Positions 6,028 to 12,278 of a DNA stretch of 32,957 nt are shown one piece after another; position 1 is the first letter of the stretch, and the number at the start of each line of letters is the position of its first letter. This stretch comes from Bacillota bacterium. GTDB lineage: Bacteria; Bacillota; Clostridia; Oscillospirales; Ethanoligenentaceae. The stretch spans positions 1 to 32,957 of the forward strand of contig JAEWAE010000064.1 of assembly GCA_023391835.1 (NCBI GenBank). The letters run 5' to 3'. The position numbers and the translations under genes were made by a program. The notes under the pieces are model-generated. The model did not search any database. It was not told the DNA's origin and was given only the letters and a program-made list of their open reading frames with translations.

Positions 6028-6621
6028 CTAGCCGCCTGCTACCTCGAACTGGCCGTGGTAAGAGGCTGAAAGACTTTGATAGAGCTGTTCCCGGAAGCTG
6101 CCCGTGTAATATGTGTTGATTGCGGCAATGTTGAATGATCGGTCTTTAAACTGTCTGCCGTCCCGCAAAATGATATTGGCTTTGAACCGGTCGGAATCGT
6201 ACCAACGTACATATATCATGTCGGCCCACGGTGGAGGATTCAGTATTTCATAGGTGTACTCGCTGTTGCCGGAACCGAGACTGCGTATTTCCAGAGGCCG
6301 CATATGGTTGAGGCACATACGGAAGAAATAAATTTCCGCGTCGTCCAACGGAACGGGTGACGTGCCATTTCCGCATATTCGAATGATTTTTCTCTGCCAA
6401 TATTTTAATCGTTCGTTTTCCTTAATTCTTGATAGAGACGCGGGGTCTGAAAAAGCAAAGACATATCCGGGTATCAGAGGATGATTTACAATGGCTATTT
6501 TTCCTTGATGCTTTAAAAATATGGGAACGTGTGGTAAAATGGTTTGACAGCCATATTTATCCATTAGCTGAACCACGTCGGCTTCCGCGCCTGAGATAAC
6601 CTGTAGAGCATACCATTCCAT
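6028..6621 (-). CDS. NusG-like (NGN-domain) transcription factor of the mobile element
   Basis: The 197-residue protein opens with the NGN-domain signature of NusG paralogues. MEWYALQVISGAE gives the W-Y-x-L-x-V strand; LPHVPIFLKHQGK and the conserved HPLIPGYVFAF follow at about residues 48-57. NGN proteins bind the RNA polymerase clamp; specialised paralogues such as RfaH, UpxY and LoaP act as operon-specific antiterminators. After the NGN domain (about 1-110) the expected KOW domain is not recognisable: the C-terminal 85 residues (YVRWYDSDRFKANIILRDG...) look unrelated. The start is uncertain, since the ATG at 6633 (MGPNMEW) is also in frame but has poorly spaced ribosome binding bases. It lies early in a long leftward operon that contains internal terminators, the context expected for an antiterminator. 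Domain call is solid; function in this operon is inference. Confidence 0.75.
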   Translation of the reverse strand: MEWYALQVISGAEADVVQLMDKYGCQTILPHVPIFLKHQGKIAIVNHPLIPGYVFAFSDPASLSRIKENERLKYWQRKIIRICGNGTSPVPLDDAEIYFFRMCLNHMRPLEIRSLGSGNSEYTYEILNPPPWADMIYVRWYDSDRFKANIILRDGRQFKDRSFNIAAINTYYTGSFREQLYQSLSASYHGQFEVAGG

Positions 6622-6635
6622 ATTTGGCCCCATAC

Positions 6636-6887
6636 CTATTTGTCTTTCTGATTTTGTTGTGCTTGAATTTCTCTTTGATAAGCGAAAAACTTCTGGCATG
6701 CTTCGTCTATGGTGGAACTATGTGTCATCAGGAGGATAAGTCCTTCAGCGTATTTGTCCCATGTCATTTTGGAGGGGCCGATGATTTTTTTGCTAATTGT
6801 TTTGCCTGTCTTGCGATCAATGGTAATAACTGCGTCCATGATGATCGGTTCTCTTCTGCTCGGTGTGGGGTTATCCTTTGTTTCCAT
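6636..6887 (-). CDS. 83-residue protein of unknown function
   Basis: The product has an N-terminal beta-type stretch (PIIMDAVITIDRKTGKTISKKII) and a helical C-terminal half ending in a Gln/Lys-rich tail (REIQAQQNQKDK). No family is recognised. GAGGT lies eight bases before the ATG at 6887, which overlaps the end of the upstream XRE gene by 17 bases. A longer frame to 6953 has no comparable binding site and is not used. It sits between the operon's first regulator and the NusG-like gene, so it is co-transcribed with both. Confidence 0.6.
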   Translation of the reverse strand: METKDNPTPSRREPIIMDAVITIDRKTGKTISKKIIGPSKMTWDKYAEGLILLMTHSSTIDEACQKFFAYQREIQAQQNQKDK

Positions 6888-7122
6888 GGAGTATACCTCG
6901 ATCAATAGGACTTGTGGAGGAGGGAAGATCATCATAGAAACGTCGCCAATCAAAATGAAGTGCCTTGGCTATAGTTTGCGCTAGGCGTGGACTTGGACGG
7001 CGCGAGCCATTTTCAATATTGGTGTAGTGTGAGGAAGAAATATGTCCCATTTCGTCAGCAAAATTTTTGCAGCTAACATATCCGTTTGTTATGCGAGCTT
7101 GCCTTAACCAAGTTCTTTTCAT
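6871..7122 (-). CDS. XRE-family helix-turn-helix regulator, first gene of the leftward operon
   Basis: The 83-residue protein is essentially one XRE/Cro-type DNA-binding domain: MKRTWLRQARITNGY, then FADEMG-ISSSHYTNIENGSRRPS with the recognition helix, and LAQTIAKALHFDWRRFYDDL. It has no ligand or oligomerisation domain. The ATG at 7122 is preceded by AGAGGT. An in-frame TTG at 7149 would lie almost at the transcription start of the promoter at 7154-7182 and is rejected. It is divergent from a second XRE gene at 7301 with operator-like repeats between, the classical layout of a cI/cro-type switch. Regulation of its own promoter is inference. Confidence 0.8.
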   Translation of the reverse strand: MKRTWLRQARITNGYVSCKNFADEMGHISSSHYTNIENGSRRPSPRLAQTIAKALHFDWRRFYDDLPSSTSPIDRGILHGNKG

Positions 7123-7153
7123 GAGATCGACCTCTTGTGAATTCTTCAATTGT

Positions 7154-7182
7154 ATTATAACTCAAATTGAATTACATGTCAA
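7154..7182 (-). promoter_or_regulatory. consensus promoter of the leftward operon
   Basis: On the minus strand TTGACA (7177-7182) and TATAAT (7154-7159) are separated by exactly 17 bases, a perfect sigma-A consensus. One copy of the 11-mer TCAAATTGAAT (7162-7172) lies inside the spacer, so a bound repressor would block polymerase. Confidence 0.85.
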
Positions 7183-7257
7183 TTCAAAATGAGTCCATAT
7201 ATTTAGAATATTTAAAATGAAAGTCAAATTGAATCATATGCCCTATTCAAATTGAAT
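7162..7257. promoter_or_regulatory. operator cluster, three exact copies of TCAAATTGAAT plus a degenerate one
   Basis: Exact copies lie at 7162-7172, 7224-7234 and 7247-7257. A related element in the opposite orientation (ATTCAAAATGA) lies at 7182-7192. The third copy extends to the palindrome ATTCAAATTGAAT (7245-7257). The cluster sits between two divergent genes for XRE regulators and overlaps both promoters, as expected for operator sites of a lysogeny-type switch. Which of the two proteins binds is not known. Confidence 0.75.
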
Positions 7258-7260
7258 TGC

Positions 7261-7269
7261 TGATATAAT
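7261..7269 (+). promoter_or_regulatory. extended -10 promoter of the XRE repressor gene
   Basis: TGATATAAT is a perfect extended -10 element 31 bases before the ATG at 7301. No good -35 box is present. The third operator copy ends four bases upstream of it. Confidence 0.65.
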
Positions 7270-7300
7270 AAAAAACATACGGAAAGGTAAGGGTTTCAGT

Positions 7301-7741
7301 ATGTTTAGAGAACGTCTTCGCGAAGCAAGAGAAGAGGCCAATATGTCAGCCACCGAACTGGCAAAAATTGTTGATATTCCAGCAACTACTTATAGAAACT
7401 ATGAAAATACTGACCGTCAACCCCCGTTTATTGTTTTAGTTGCAATATCGAGGGCGCTAAAGGTTTCTGTTGATTATCTTCTTGGAATAAGCAATATTAG
7501 GCAGGGATACAGTGATGTACTGTCTGAACACGATTTGATGGTCATTAAGGCTTATAATAGTAAGCCAGAGATGCAACCGGCTATCGACAAGCTGTTGGGG
7601 CTAAAGGCAGTGCCAAAGGGTCAACTTCCTAAACGGGCAGATGCCGAGATGGAAATTGCTTCAGATATTTTCCAACATGCCGAGGCCGACTACGTGAAAA
7701 GTGTTGATCAGAGTGTCACAGATGATAATCGACGGCGCTGA
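7301..7741 (+). CDS. XRE-family repressor
   Basis: The 146-residue protein has a typical XRE helix-turn-helix at residues 5-65: FRERLREAREEANMSATELAKIV as the first helices, then IPATTYRNYENTDRQPP as the recognition helix, and ISRALKVSVDYLLG closing the domain. An 80-residue C-terminal region, largely helical, could serve in dimerisation. It lacks the Ser-Lys peptidase motif of LexA/CI-type repressors and any metalloprotease, so induction by self-cleavage is unlikely. It is followed 88 bases later by the recombinase gene on the same strand, suggesting joint control. The ATG has AAAGG 15 bases upstream and a weak GGTAAGGG closer by. Confidence 0.85.
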   Translation: MFRERLREAREEANMSATELAKIVDIPATTYRNYENTDRQPPFIVLVAISRALKVSVDYLLGISNIRQGYSDVLSEHDLMVIKAYNSKPEMQPAIDKLLGLKAVPKGQLPKRADAEMEIASDIFQHAEADYVKSVDQSVTDDNRRR

Positions 7742-7778
7742 GTATGAGGCGTGGGTGTCGGTCGTGCAAACAGGATGA

Positions 7779-7808
7779 TTAACCCCGTGAAAACCTTCAC
7801 GGGGTTAA
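7779..7808 (+). promoter_or_regulatory. perfect 13-bp hairpin in the recombinase leader
   Basis: TTAACCCCGTGAA (7779-7791) and TTCACGGGGTTAA (7796-7808) are exact inverted repeats with loop AACC. The recombinase ribosome binding site AGAGGA follows within 10 bases. There is no U-tract, only AAATTAAT, so it is a weak terminator at best. It may limit read-through from the repressor gene or stabilise the message. Confidence 0.7.
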
Positions 7809-7829
7809 ATTAATAGAGGAATAGATGTT

Positions 7830-9416
7830 ATGAGAAATGCGGCTGCCTATGTGCGCTATTCCAGCGACAACCAGCGCGAAGAATCCATAGAGGCACAGTT
7901 GCGGGCGATTAGGGAATATGCCGATCGAGAGGGCATAACCATCGCGAAAATTTATGCGGACGAGGCGAAATCGGCAACCACCGACAACAGGCCGGAATTT
8001 CAACATATGATGGCAGATGCTACAACCGGGATGTTTACGGCCGTCATTGTGCATAAGCTGGATAGATTTTCGCGTGATAGGTATGACAGTGCTTATTACA
8101 AACGTTTATTGAAAAAAGCGGGGGTACGGCTGATCTCCGTGCTGGAACGTTTGGATGATTCGCCGGAATCGATTATTATGGAATCTGTGCTTGAGGGCAT
8201 GGCTGAGTATTACAGTCGCAATCTTGCAAGGGAGGTCATGAAAGGAATGAAAGAAACGGCCTATCAGTGCAAGCATACCGGCGGTACTCCACCGCTGGGG
8301 TACGACGTGGCTCCTGATAAGTCGTATGTAATAAATGAGGGGGAGGCCGTCGCAGTTCAATTGATTTTTTCCATGTACGCCGATGGGGCCGGATATGGGA
8401 AAATCATTGATGCTCTGAACGGACAGGGGTTCAGAACGAAAGTGGGGAAACCCTTTGGAAAGAATAGCCTACACGAGATACTGAAGAACGAAAAGTATCA
8501 TAGAGTATATGTCTTTAACAAGACGGAGCGCAAAATTGCCGGGACAAGGAATGGGCATAGCCAGAAATCCGATGAAGAGATCATTCGGGTGCCTGGGGGC
8601 ATTCCGGCAATCGTTTCAGAATCCACTTGGGGCATCGTTCAAGGCAGGATGGCCCAGCATTTGAATAGTGCTTCACCCCGACGGGCAAATACTGTGTATA
8701 TTCTGTCGGGGAAGATATTTTGTGGGGCCTGCGGTGGTGCCATGGTTGGTAATCAGCTTCATGCCGGGCGCAATAAAGCTCTGTACAGTTACTATGAATG
8801 TTCAACCCGGAAGCGGACAAAGAATTGCAAAGCAAAGTCCATAAATAAGGACATTGCTGAATCCAGCGTTATTGACGCCATTTATGAGCAGCTTGTGTCA
8901 CCGAATATTGTTGATGGGGTGGCAGAAAACTTCCATGATCTGCTGACCGCTGAAATGAAAGCCGTCCCGGATTTCATTAAGACTGCGAAAAAGCAGCTCT
9001 CCGGAATCGAGCGCGAGATAGGTAACTTGATAGATGCGGTGGCAAAAGGACTTTACAGTGACGAACTGAAAGAAAAAATAGATAATCTGCAAGCGAAAAA
9101 GTCCGCATTGAAAGTACGGCTTGAAGAAGCGGAGCATGAACGTAAAAACTTTATGCTCACTCAGAAGCAAATCCGTGATTTCCTTGCAAAATACTCTCGC
9201 ATTAAGGACATGACCCCGATGGAGAAGAAAAAAGCAGTGAATATTTTTGTCGAGCGTGTAGTTGTATGCGACGATGATATCACCGTTCATCTGTGCTTCA
9301 ACCCGGACAAAACAGCCTATAAAAAGGGCCGAGGAACCATCATAAACACTGATGGTTCCTCGGTTTGTGACCCCTTATCCAATTTTGGATGTGATGGTGG
9401 AGGCGAGGGGAGTTGA
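7830..9416 (+). CDS. large serine recombinase (site-specific integrase)
   Basis: The 528-residue protein belongs to the large serine recombinase family, which integrates and excises elements through a covalent Ser-DNA link. Residues 3-150 are the resolvase domain, with Y-V-R-Y-S-S-D-N-Q giving the catalytic Ser11 and later VHKLDRFSRDRYD. Residues about 160-270 are the recombinase domain (GYDVAPDKSYVINEGEA...GYGKIIDALNGQG). A zinc ribbon follows at about 290-335 (FCGACGGAMVG, then YYECSTRKRTKNCKA). A coiled coil (about 375-440) and a short C-terminal helical part end the protein. Length and order are normal for the family. AGAGGA lies nine bases before the ATG. The last seven codons and the stop lie within ssrA, so the C-terminus is partly encoded by host DNA. 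The gene's 3' end also contains a 13-bp hairpin (9329-9363). Confidence 0.93.
   Translation: MRNAAAYVRYSSDNQREESIEAQLRAIREYADREGITIAKIYADEAKSATTDNRPEFQHMMADATTGMFTAVIVHKLDRFSRDRYDSAYYKRLLKKAGVRLISVLERLDDSPESIIMESVLEGMAEYYSRNLAREVMKGMKETAYQCKHTGGTPPLGYDVAPDKSYVINEGEAVAVQLIFSMYADGAGYGKIIDALNGQGFRTKVGKPFGKNSLHEILKNEKYHRVYVFNKTERKIAGTRNGHSQKSDEEIIRVPGGIPAIVSESTWGIVQGRMAQHLNSASPRRANTVYILSGKIFCGACGGAMVGNQLHAGRNKALYSYYECSTRKRTKNCKAKSINKDIAESSVIDAIYEQLVSPNIVDGVAENFHDLLTAEMKAVPDFIKTAKKQLSGIEREIGNLIDAVAKGLYSDELKEKIDNLQAKKSALKVRLEEAEHERKNFMLTQKQIRDFLAKYSRIKDMTPMEKKKAVNIFVERVVVCDDDITVHLCFNPDKTAYKKGRGTIINTDGSSVCDPLSNFGCDGGGEGS
9329..9363 (-). terminator. hairpin terminator for ssrA, embedded in the recombinase gene
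   Basis: CCGAGGAACCATC (9329-9341) and GATGGTTCCTCGG (9351-9363) are a perfect 13-bp inverted repeat with a nine-base loop. Read on the minus strand it is followed by GGCCCTTTTTATA, so it can end the tmRNA transcript, which finishes at 9395. The same bases code for the recombinase C-terminus on the plus strand. Confidence 0.7.
9377..9390. other. 14-bp palindrome at the element/ssrA junction, candidate attachment core
   Basis: ATCCAA and TTGGAT flank a TT centre immediately next to the encoded CCA end of ssrA (9395). Large serine recombinases exchange at a central dinucleotide within partly symmetric sites, so this is a plausible crossover site. Not proven, because the other junction is outside the window. 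Confidence 0.4.
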
Positions 9417-9780
9417 ACCCCTGTCCGAAGGCATATTCACACAGGTTTCTCCGAGTGCATCCGTCTAATTCAGATTCCCCGGACGCGACGCCAAACGGCG
9501 GGCTTCGTATCCGGGTAGCCTTTTAGTTCATGGCGCGCCCAAAGGCCACGGCGCGTTCACGTTCACCGCTAAGTTACGCCCGCACCCAAGCCGCGGTATA
9601 CCCGGGGCAGACGGCTGTCAGTTAATTAGGCAGCAAGCGCCATTTCGTTACGGTTGAAGTTAACGTTGATGACGTTGTTATTATTGTTCGCATTTAAAAA
9701 GTTTGCGGAGTTTTAGAGCGGTCCCGCACCGCTACTCGCTTCCTGTGTTTCAATACCCCCGTCGAGACCAATACGCCCCC
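9395..9780 (-). ncRNA. ssrA: transfer-messenger RNA (tmRNA)
   Basis: On the minus strand the 386-base gene starts GGGGGCG and ends CGCCTCC-A-CCA, which pair as a seven-base acceptor stem. The T-arm GGGGTTCAACTCCCC lies next to the 3' end, as in all tmRNAs, and the 5' part reads TGGTCTCGACGGGGG. The tag reading frame runs from a GCA at 9706 to the TAA at 9626-9628, 26 codons ending in MALAA; 11 of the 26 residues are Asn. The canonical A-L-A-A end is the degradation signal read by ClpXP-type proteases. It rescues stalled ribosomes together with SmpB, encoded about 0.9 kb upstream. The CCA is encoded. The gene is intact despite the neighbouring insertion. Confidence 0.95.
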
Positions 9781-9819
9781 GTATAAAGTGCCCGTCGACG
9801 TACGCGGGCACGCAGAGCA

Positions 9820-10662
9820 TCACGTGTGCGGGATGCCAAAAGTCAGCGCCATCCATTCACAGCAAAGGGGCATCCAGCCCGCATCGTGGGGCAGCAGCTG
9901 CTCGGCATGGGCGGCCGTCTCATAACTGCACAGCGACAGCCCGTGACTGCCCGTGGGGTAAATGTGCATCTCAAACGGCACATTGTGCCGGCGCAGCGCC
10001 GCGGCAAAACCCAGGCTGTTTTCCACCGGTACCGAGCCGTCGGCGTATGTGTGCCAGAGAAAAGTCGGCGGAGTCTGTTCCGTCACCTGTGTTTCCAGCG
10101 ACATTTTGGCCCGCAGGGCTGCATCGGCATCCGGCCCCAGCAGATTGTCGATGGAGCCGCGGTGAGCGAATTCACCCGAACGGATGACCGGATAGCCCAG
10201 AATCAATCCGTTTGGCCGGATATCCTCCGCCGTCTTGCCGAGTGCCTGCGCCAGCTCAGGATCGTTCCAGAATACACCGAGGCTTGCCGCCAAATGCCCG
10301 CCGGCGGAAAAGCCTAGAATGGCGATCTGCTCCGGATTGACCGAAAAATCCTCTGCACGGCCGCGAATAAAGGCCATGGCGGCCGCCGCTTCCCGCAACG
10401 CTTCCGGGTACCGCTCCGGGGCGACGCTGTAGCGCAATACGAAAGCGTTAAAACCCCGTGCCACGAACTGCAGCGCAACCGGCTCCGCTTCCCGGTCGGA
10501 AGTGAACGCATAGGCACCGCCGGGGCAGATCAGCACCGATGCCCGCACTCGCCCGGGGTGTATTTCGGCCGAATTATCGGGACAATAGGCGGTCAGCGTC
10601 GGCTCATAGTTTCCGCACAAAGCGGGGAAATATTCTTTCAGACGATACGTTTGATATTGCAT
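9820..10662 (-). CDS. alpha/beta-hydrolase, acetyl-esterase-like
   Basis: The 280-residue protein has the marks of the esterase/lipase alpha/beta-hydrolase family. CPGGAY at residues 46-51 forms the oxyanion hole, GFSAGGH at 117-123 carries the nucleophile Ser119, the acid is probably Asp208 in HTYADGSVP, and His240 lies in GSHGLSL. The family includes deacetylases of xylan and other acylated carbohydrates; the substrate here cannot be read from sequence. No signal peptide is present, so it acts in the cytoplasm. GAGGT lies before the ATG at 10662, ten bases after the smpB stop, so it is in the smpB transcription unit and leads into ssrA. A longer frame to 10752 overlaps smpB and is rejected. 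Confidence 0.88.
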   Translation of the reverse strand: MQYQTYRLKEYFPALCGNYEPTLTAYCPDNSAEIHPGRVRASVLICPGGAYAFTSDREAEPVALQFVARGFNAFVLRYSVAPERYPEALREAAAAMAFIRGRAEDFSVNPEQIAILGFSAGGHLAASLGVFWNDPELAQALGKTAEDIRPNGLILGYPVIRSGEFAHRGSIDNLLGPDADAALRAKMSLETQVTEQTPPTFLWHTYADGSVPVENSLGFAAALRRHNVPFEMHIYPTGSHGLSLCSYETAAHAEQLLPHDAGWMPLCCEWMALTFGIPHT

Positions 10663-10672
10663 GTCTGACACC

Positions 10673-11140
10673 TCAATATCGGGAAGATTCTTTAATCGCC
10701 CGATCCATTTCGCGGGAAGCATCGCGCTTTGCCATGTCCGCCCGCTTGTCATACAGCTTTTTGCCTTTGCAAAGTCCGATTTCCACTTTCACGCGTGGCC
10801 CTTTGAAATACACTTCCAGCGGCACCAGCGTCAGGCCCTGCTGTTTGAGCAGCCCGAAAAGGCGCAGAATTTCCTGCTTGTGCATCAGCAGGCGCCGCTC
10901 CCGGAGCGGGTCATGGTTAAAAATGTTGCCCTGGTCGTAGGGGCTGATATGCATGCCGCGCACGGTCAGCTGGCCGTCCGTAATGTCGCACCAGGCGTCT
11001 TTAAGGTTGACCCGCCCGGCCCGGATGGATTTGACCTCCGTGCCGCACAGCTCGATGCCGGCTTCAAACGCCTCCTGCACGAAATAATCGTGCCAGGCTT
11101 TTTTATTCCGGGCAATGACCCGTTTTTCCCCTCTAGCCAA
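10673..11140 (-). CDS. smpB: SmpB, tmRNA-binding protein
   Basis: The 155-residue protein matches SmpB throughout. NKKAWHDYFVQEAFEAGIEL is the N-terminal part, followed by GTEVKSIRAGRVNLKDA, the MHISPY motif at about 64-69, and FNHDPLRERRLLMHK. The C-terminal tail is basic, with KGKKLYDKRADMAKRDA forming the helix that inserts in the ribosome mRNA channel. SmpB loads tmRNA onto stalled ribosomes. The start is a TTG, preceded by GGAGGAG, because no ATG exists upstream of residue 60 in frame. A clean promoter lies about 65 bases upstream (11205-11233). The neighbouring order smpB, hydrolase, ssrA keeps the two trans-translation partners together. Confidence 0.96.
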   Translation of the reverse strand: MARGEKRVIARNKKAWHDYFVQEAFEAGIELCGTEVKSIRAGRVNLKDAWCDITDGQLTVRGMHISPYDQGNIFNHDPLRERRLLMHKQEILRLFGLLKQQGLTLVPLEVYFKGPRVKVEIGLCKGKKLYDKRADMAKRDASREMDRAIKESSRY

Positions 11141-11204
11141 AGCTCCTCCGCTGTCCCTGCCCCGGCAGCCGGTGGCCGCCGGAAAAAGAAATCATCAAAT
11201 AGTA

Positions 11205-11233
11205 ATTGTAACCGCTCCGTCGGCCGATTGCAA
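11205..11233 (-). promoter_or_regulatory. promoter of the smpB-hydrolase(-ssrA) unit
   Basis: On the minus strand TTGCAA (11228-11233) and TACAAT (11205-11210) are spaced by 17 bases, about 65 bases before the smpB start. Confidence 0.65.
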
Positions 11234-11263
11234 GTGGAATCTTGTGGTGCCCTCCGGGCCGGC

Positions 11264-11866
11264 TCAGATTTCGCTGCGCCCTTCCAGCGCGCGGGAAAGT
11301 GTGACTTCATCCGCATACTCCAGGTCACCGCCCACGGGGATGCCGTAGGCAATGCGCGTGACACGCACGCCCATGGGCTTAAGCAGCCGGGAAATATACA
11401 TGGCCGTGGCCTCGCCTTCCACGTCCGGGTTGGTGGCCATGATGATCTCGCTCACAGGCGGCTCGCCGCCGACCCGTTTGAGCAGCTCCTTTATCTTGAG
11501 CGTATCCGGCCCGATGCCGTCCATGGGGGAAATAACTCCGTGCAGGACGTGATAGACGCCGTTGTAATCCTGCGTGCGCTCAAAAGCCACCACGTCGCGT
11601 GGATTTTCCACCACGCAGATGACCGAATGGTTGCGGGAAGGATTGCGGCAGATGTCGCACACTTCGCCGTCGGTGAGATTCTGGCAGACGCGGCAGGTAT
11701 GCATGCTCTTCTTGGCATCCATGATGGCGGAGGCAAATTCCTTTGCCTGTTCATCCGACTGGCCGAGCATGAAAAAAGCCAGCCGCTGGGCCGTTTTGTG
11801 GCCGATGCCGGGCAGACGCTCAAACTGCTCGATCAGTTTGGAAAGGGGAGCCGCGTAATATGCCAT
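11264..11866 (-). CDS. recR: RecR recombination mediator
   Basis: The 200-residue protein is a full-length RecR. It has an N-terminal helix-hairpin-helix (LPGIGHKTAQRLAF), a zinc finger with Cys58, Cys61, Cys70 and Cys73 (TCRVCQNLTDGEVCDICRN), and a Toprim domain from about residue 81 (ICVVENPRDVVAFE...). The domain ends with the ATNPDVEGEATAMYI segment and GIPVGGDLEYADE. RecR works with RecO and RecF to load RecA on gapped single-stranded DNA. GGAGG lies six bases before the ATG. It is the third gene of the conserved dnaX-ybaB-recR cluster. Confidence 0.97.
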   Translation of the reverse strand: MAYYAAPLSKLIEQFERLPGIGHKTAQRLAFFMLGQSDEQAKEFASAIMDAKKSMHTCRVCQNLTDGEVCDICRNPSRNHSVICVVENPRDVVAFERTQDYNGVYHVLHGVISPMDGIGPDTLKIKELLKRVGGEPPVSEIIMATNPDVEGEATAMYISRLLKPMGVRVTRIAYGIPVGGDLEYADEVTLSRALEGRSEI

Positions 11867-11905
11867 GAAAATCCTCCGCTGTGCAAAAATCCCTTCGGGC
11901 CCGCC

Positions 11906-12253
11906 TCAGAGCAGACCCGGAATGTTCACGCCGCCGGTGACCTTTTCCATTTCTTCCGCCGAGGTCTCATCCACCTTGCGAATGGCTTCATTGACGGCCG
12001 CCACCAACAGATCCTGCAGCATCTCGATGTCGTCGGGGTCAACGGCGTCCGGCCGGATGGTGATATCCTTTATTTCCCGCTTGCCGGTGATGGTGACTTC
12101 CACCGCTCCGCCGCCGGAGGCGATGCGGTATTCTTTTTCTTCCAGTTCGCCCTGGAGCTTGGTGATGTTTTCCTGCATCTTCTGGGCCTGGCGGATCATG
12201 CTGTTCATGTCGCCGCCGCCACCGCCGTACCCTTTGGGAAGTCTTGCCTTCAC
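11906..12253 (-). CDS. ybaB: YbaB/EbfC nucleoid-associated protein
   Basis: The 115-residue protein carries the YbaB signature: a Gly-rich start (KARLPKGYGGGGGDMN), the long helix MIRQAQKMQENITKLQGELEEKEY, and the beta part with GGGAVEVTITGKREIKDITI. Members are small DNA-binding dimers found between dnaX and recR in many bacteria. I chose the GTG at 12253 because MKARLPKGYGG matches the usual start and AAGGA lies upstream. An ATG at 12265 would add four residues but has AAAAAGG directly against it, which is too close. It is co-transcribed with both neighbours, with short gaps of 25 and 39 bases. Confidence 0.9.
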   Translation of the reverse strand: MKARLPKGYGGGGGDMNSMIRQAQKMQENITKLQGELEEKEYRIASGGGAVEVTITGKREIKDITIRPDAVDPDDIEMLQDLLVAAVNEAIRKVDETSAEEMEKVTGGVNIPGLL

Positions 12254-12278
12254 GTTCGATCCCATCCTTTTTTACGTT

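Larger units (their letters stand above)
1..9394. mobile_element. right-hand part of an integrative element inserted at the 3' end of ssrA
   Basis: The stretch left of the tmRNA gene is more AT-rich than the housekeeping genes to its right. It carries a large serine recombinase, a divergent pair of XRE regulators, an orphan IS3 OrfA-like gene and a run of unknown secreted or membrane proteins. The recombinase lies at the right edge, and its last codons run into the 3' end of ssrA, the usual arrangement of an integrase next to its attachment site. The left end is outside the window: no second copy of the ssrA 3' end was seen in the first 9 kb. Whether this is an integrative conjugative element, a mobilisable island or a prophage cannot be decided, because no relaxase, coupling protein or phage structural gene is in view. 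Confidence 0.75.

Noticed and set aside
7123..7149. TTG start for the small XRE regulator
   Set aside because: The -10 box at 7154-7159 places transcription start almost on it, leaving no room for a ribosome binding site.
1..9300. Second copy of the ssrA 3' end as left attachment site
   Set aside because: I looked for TGGTGGAGGCGAGGGG in the left part and did not find it; the other junction must lie outside the window.
1..9394. CRISPR array or a complete insertion sequence
   Set aside because: No regularly spaced repeats, and the single OrfA-like gene has no OrfB or terminal repeats.
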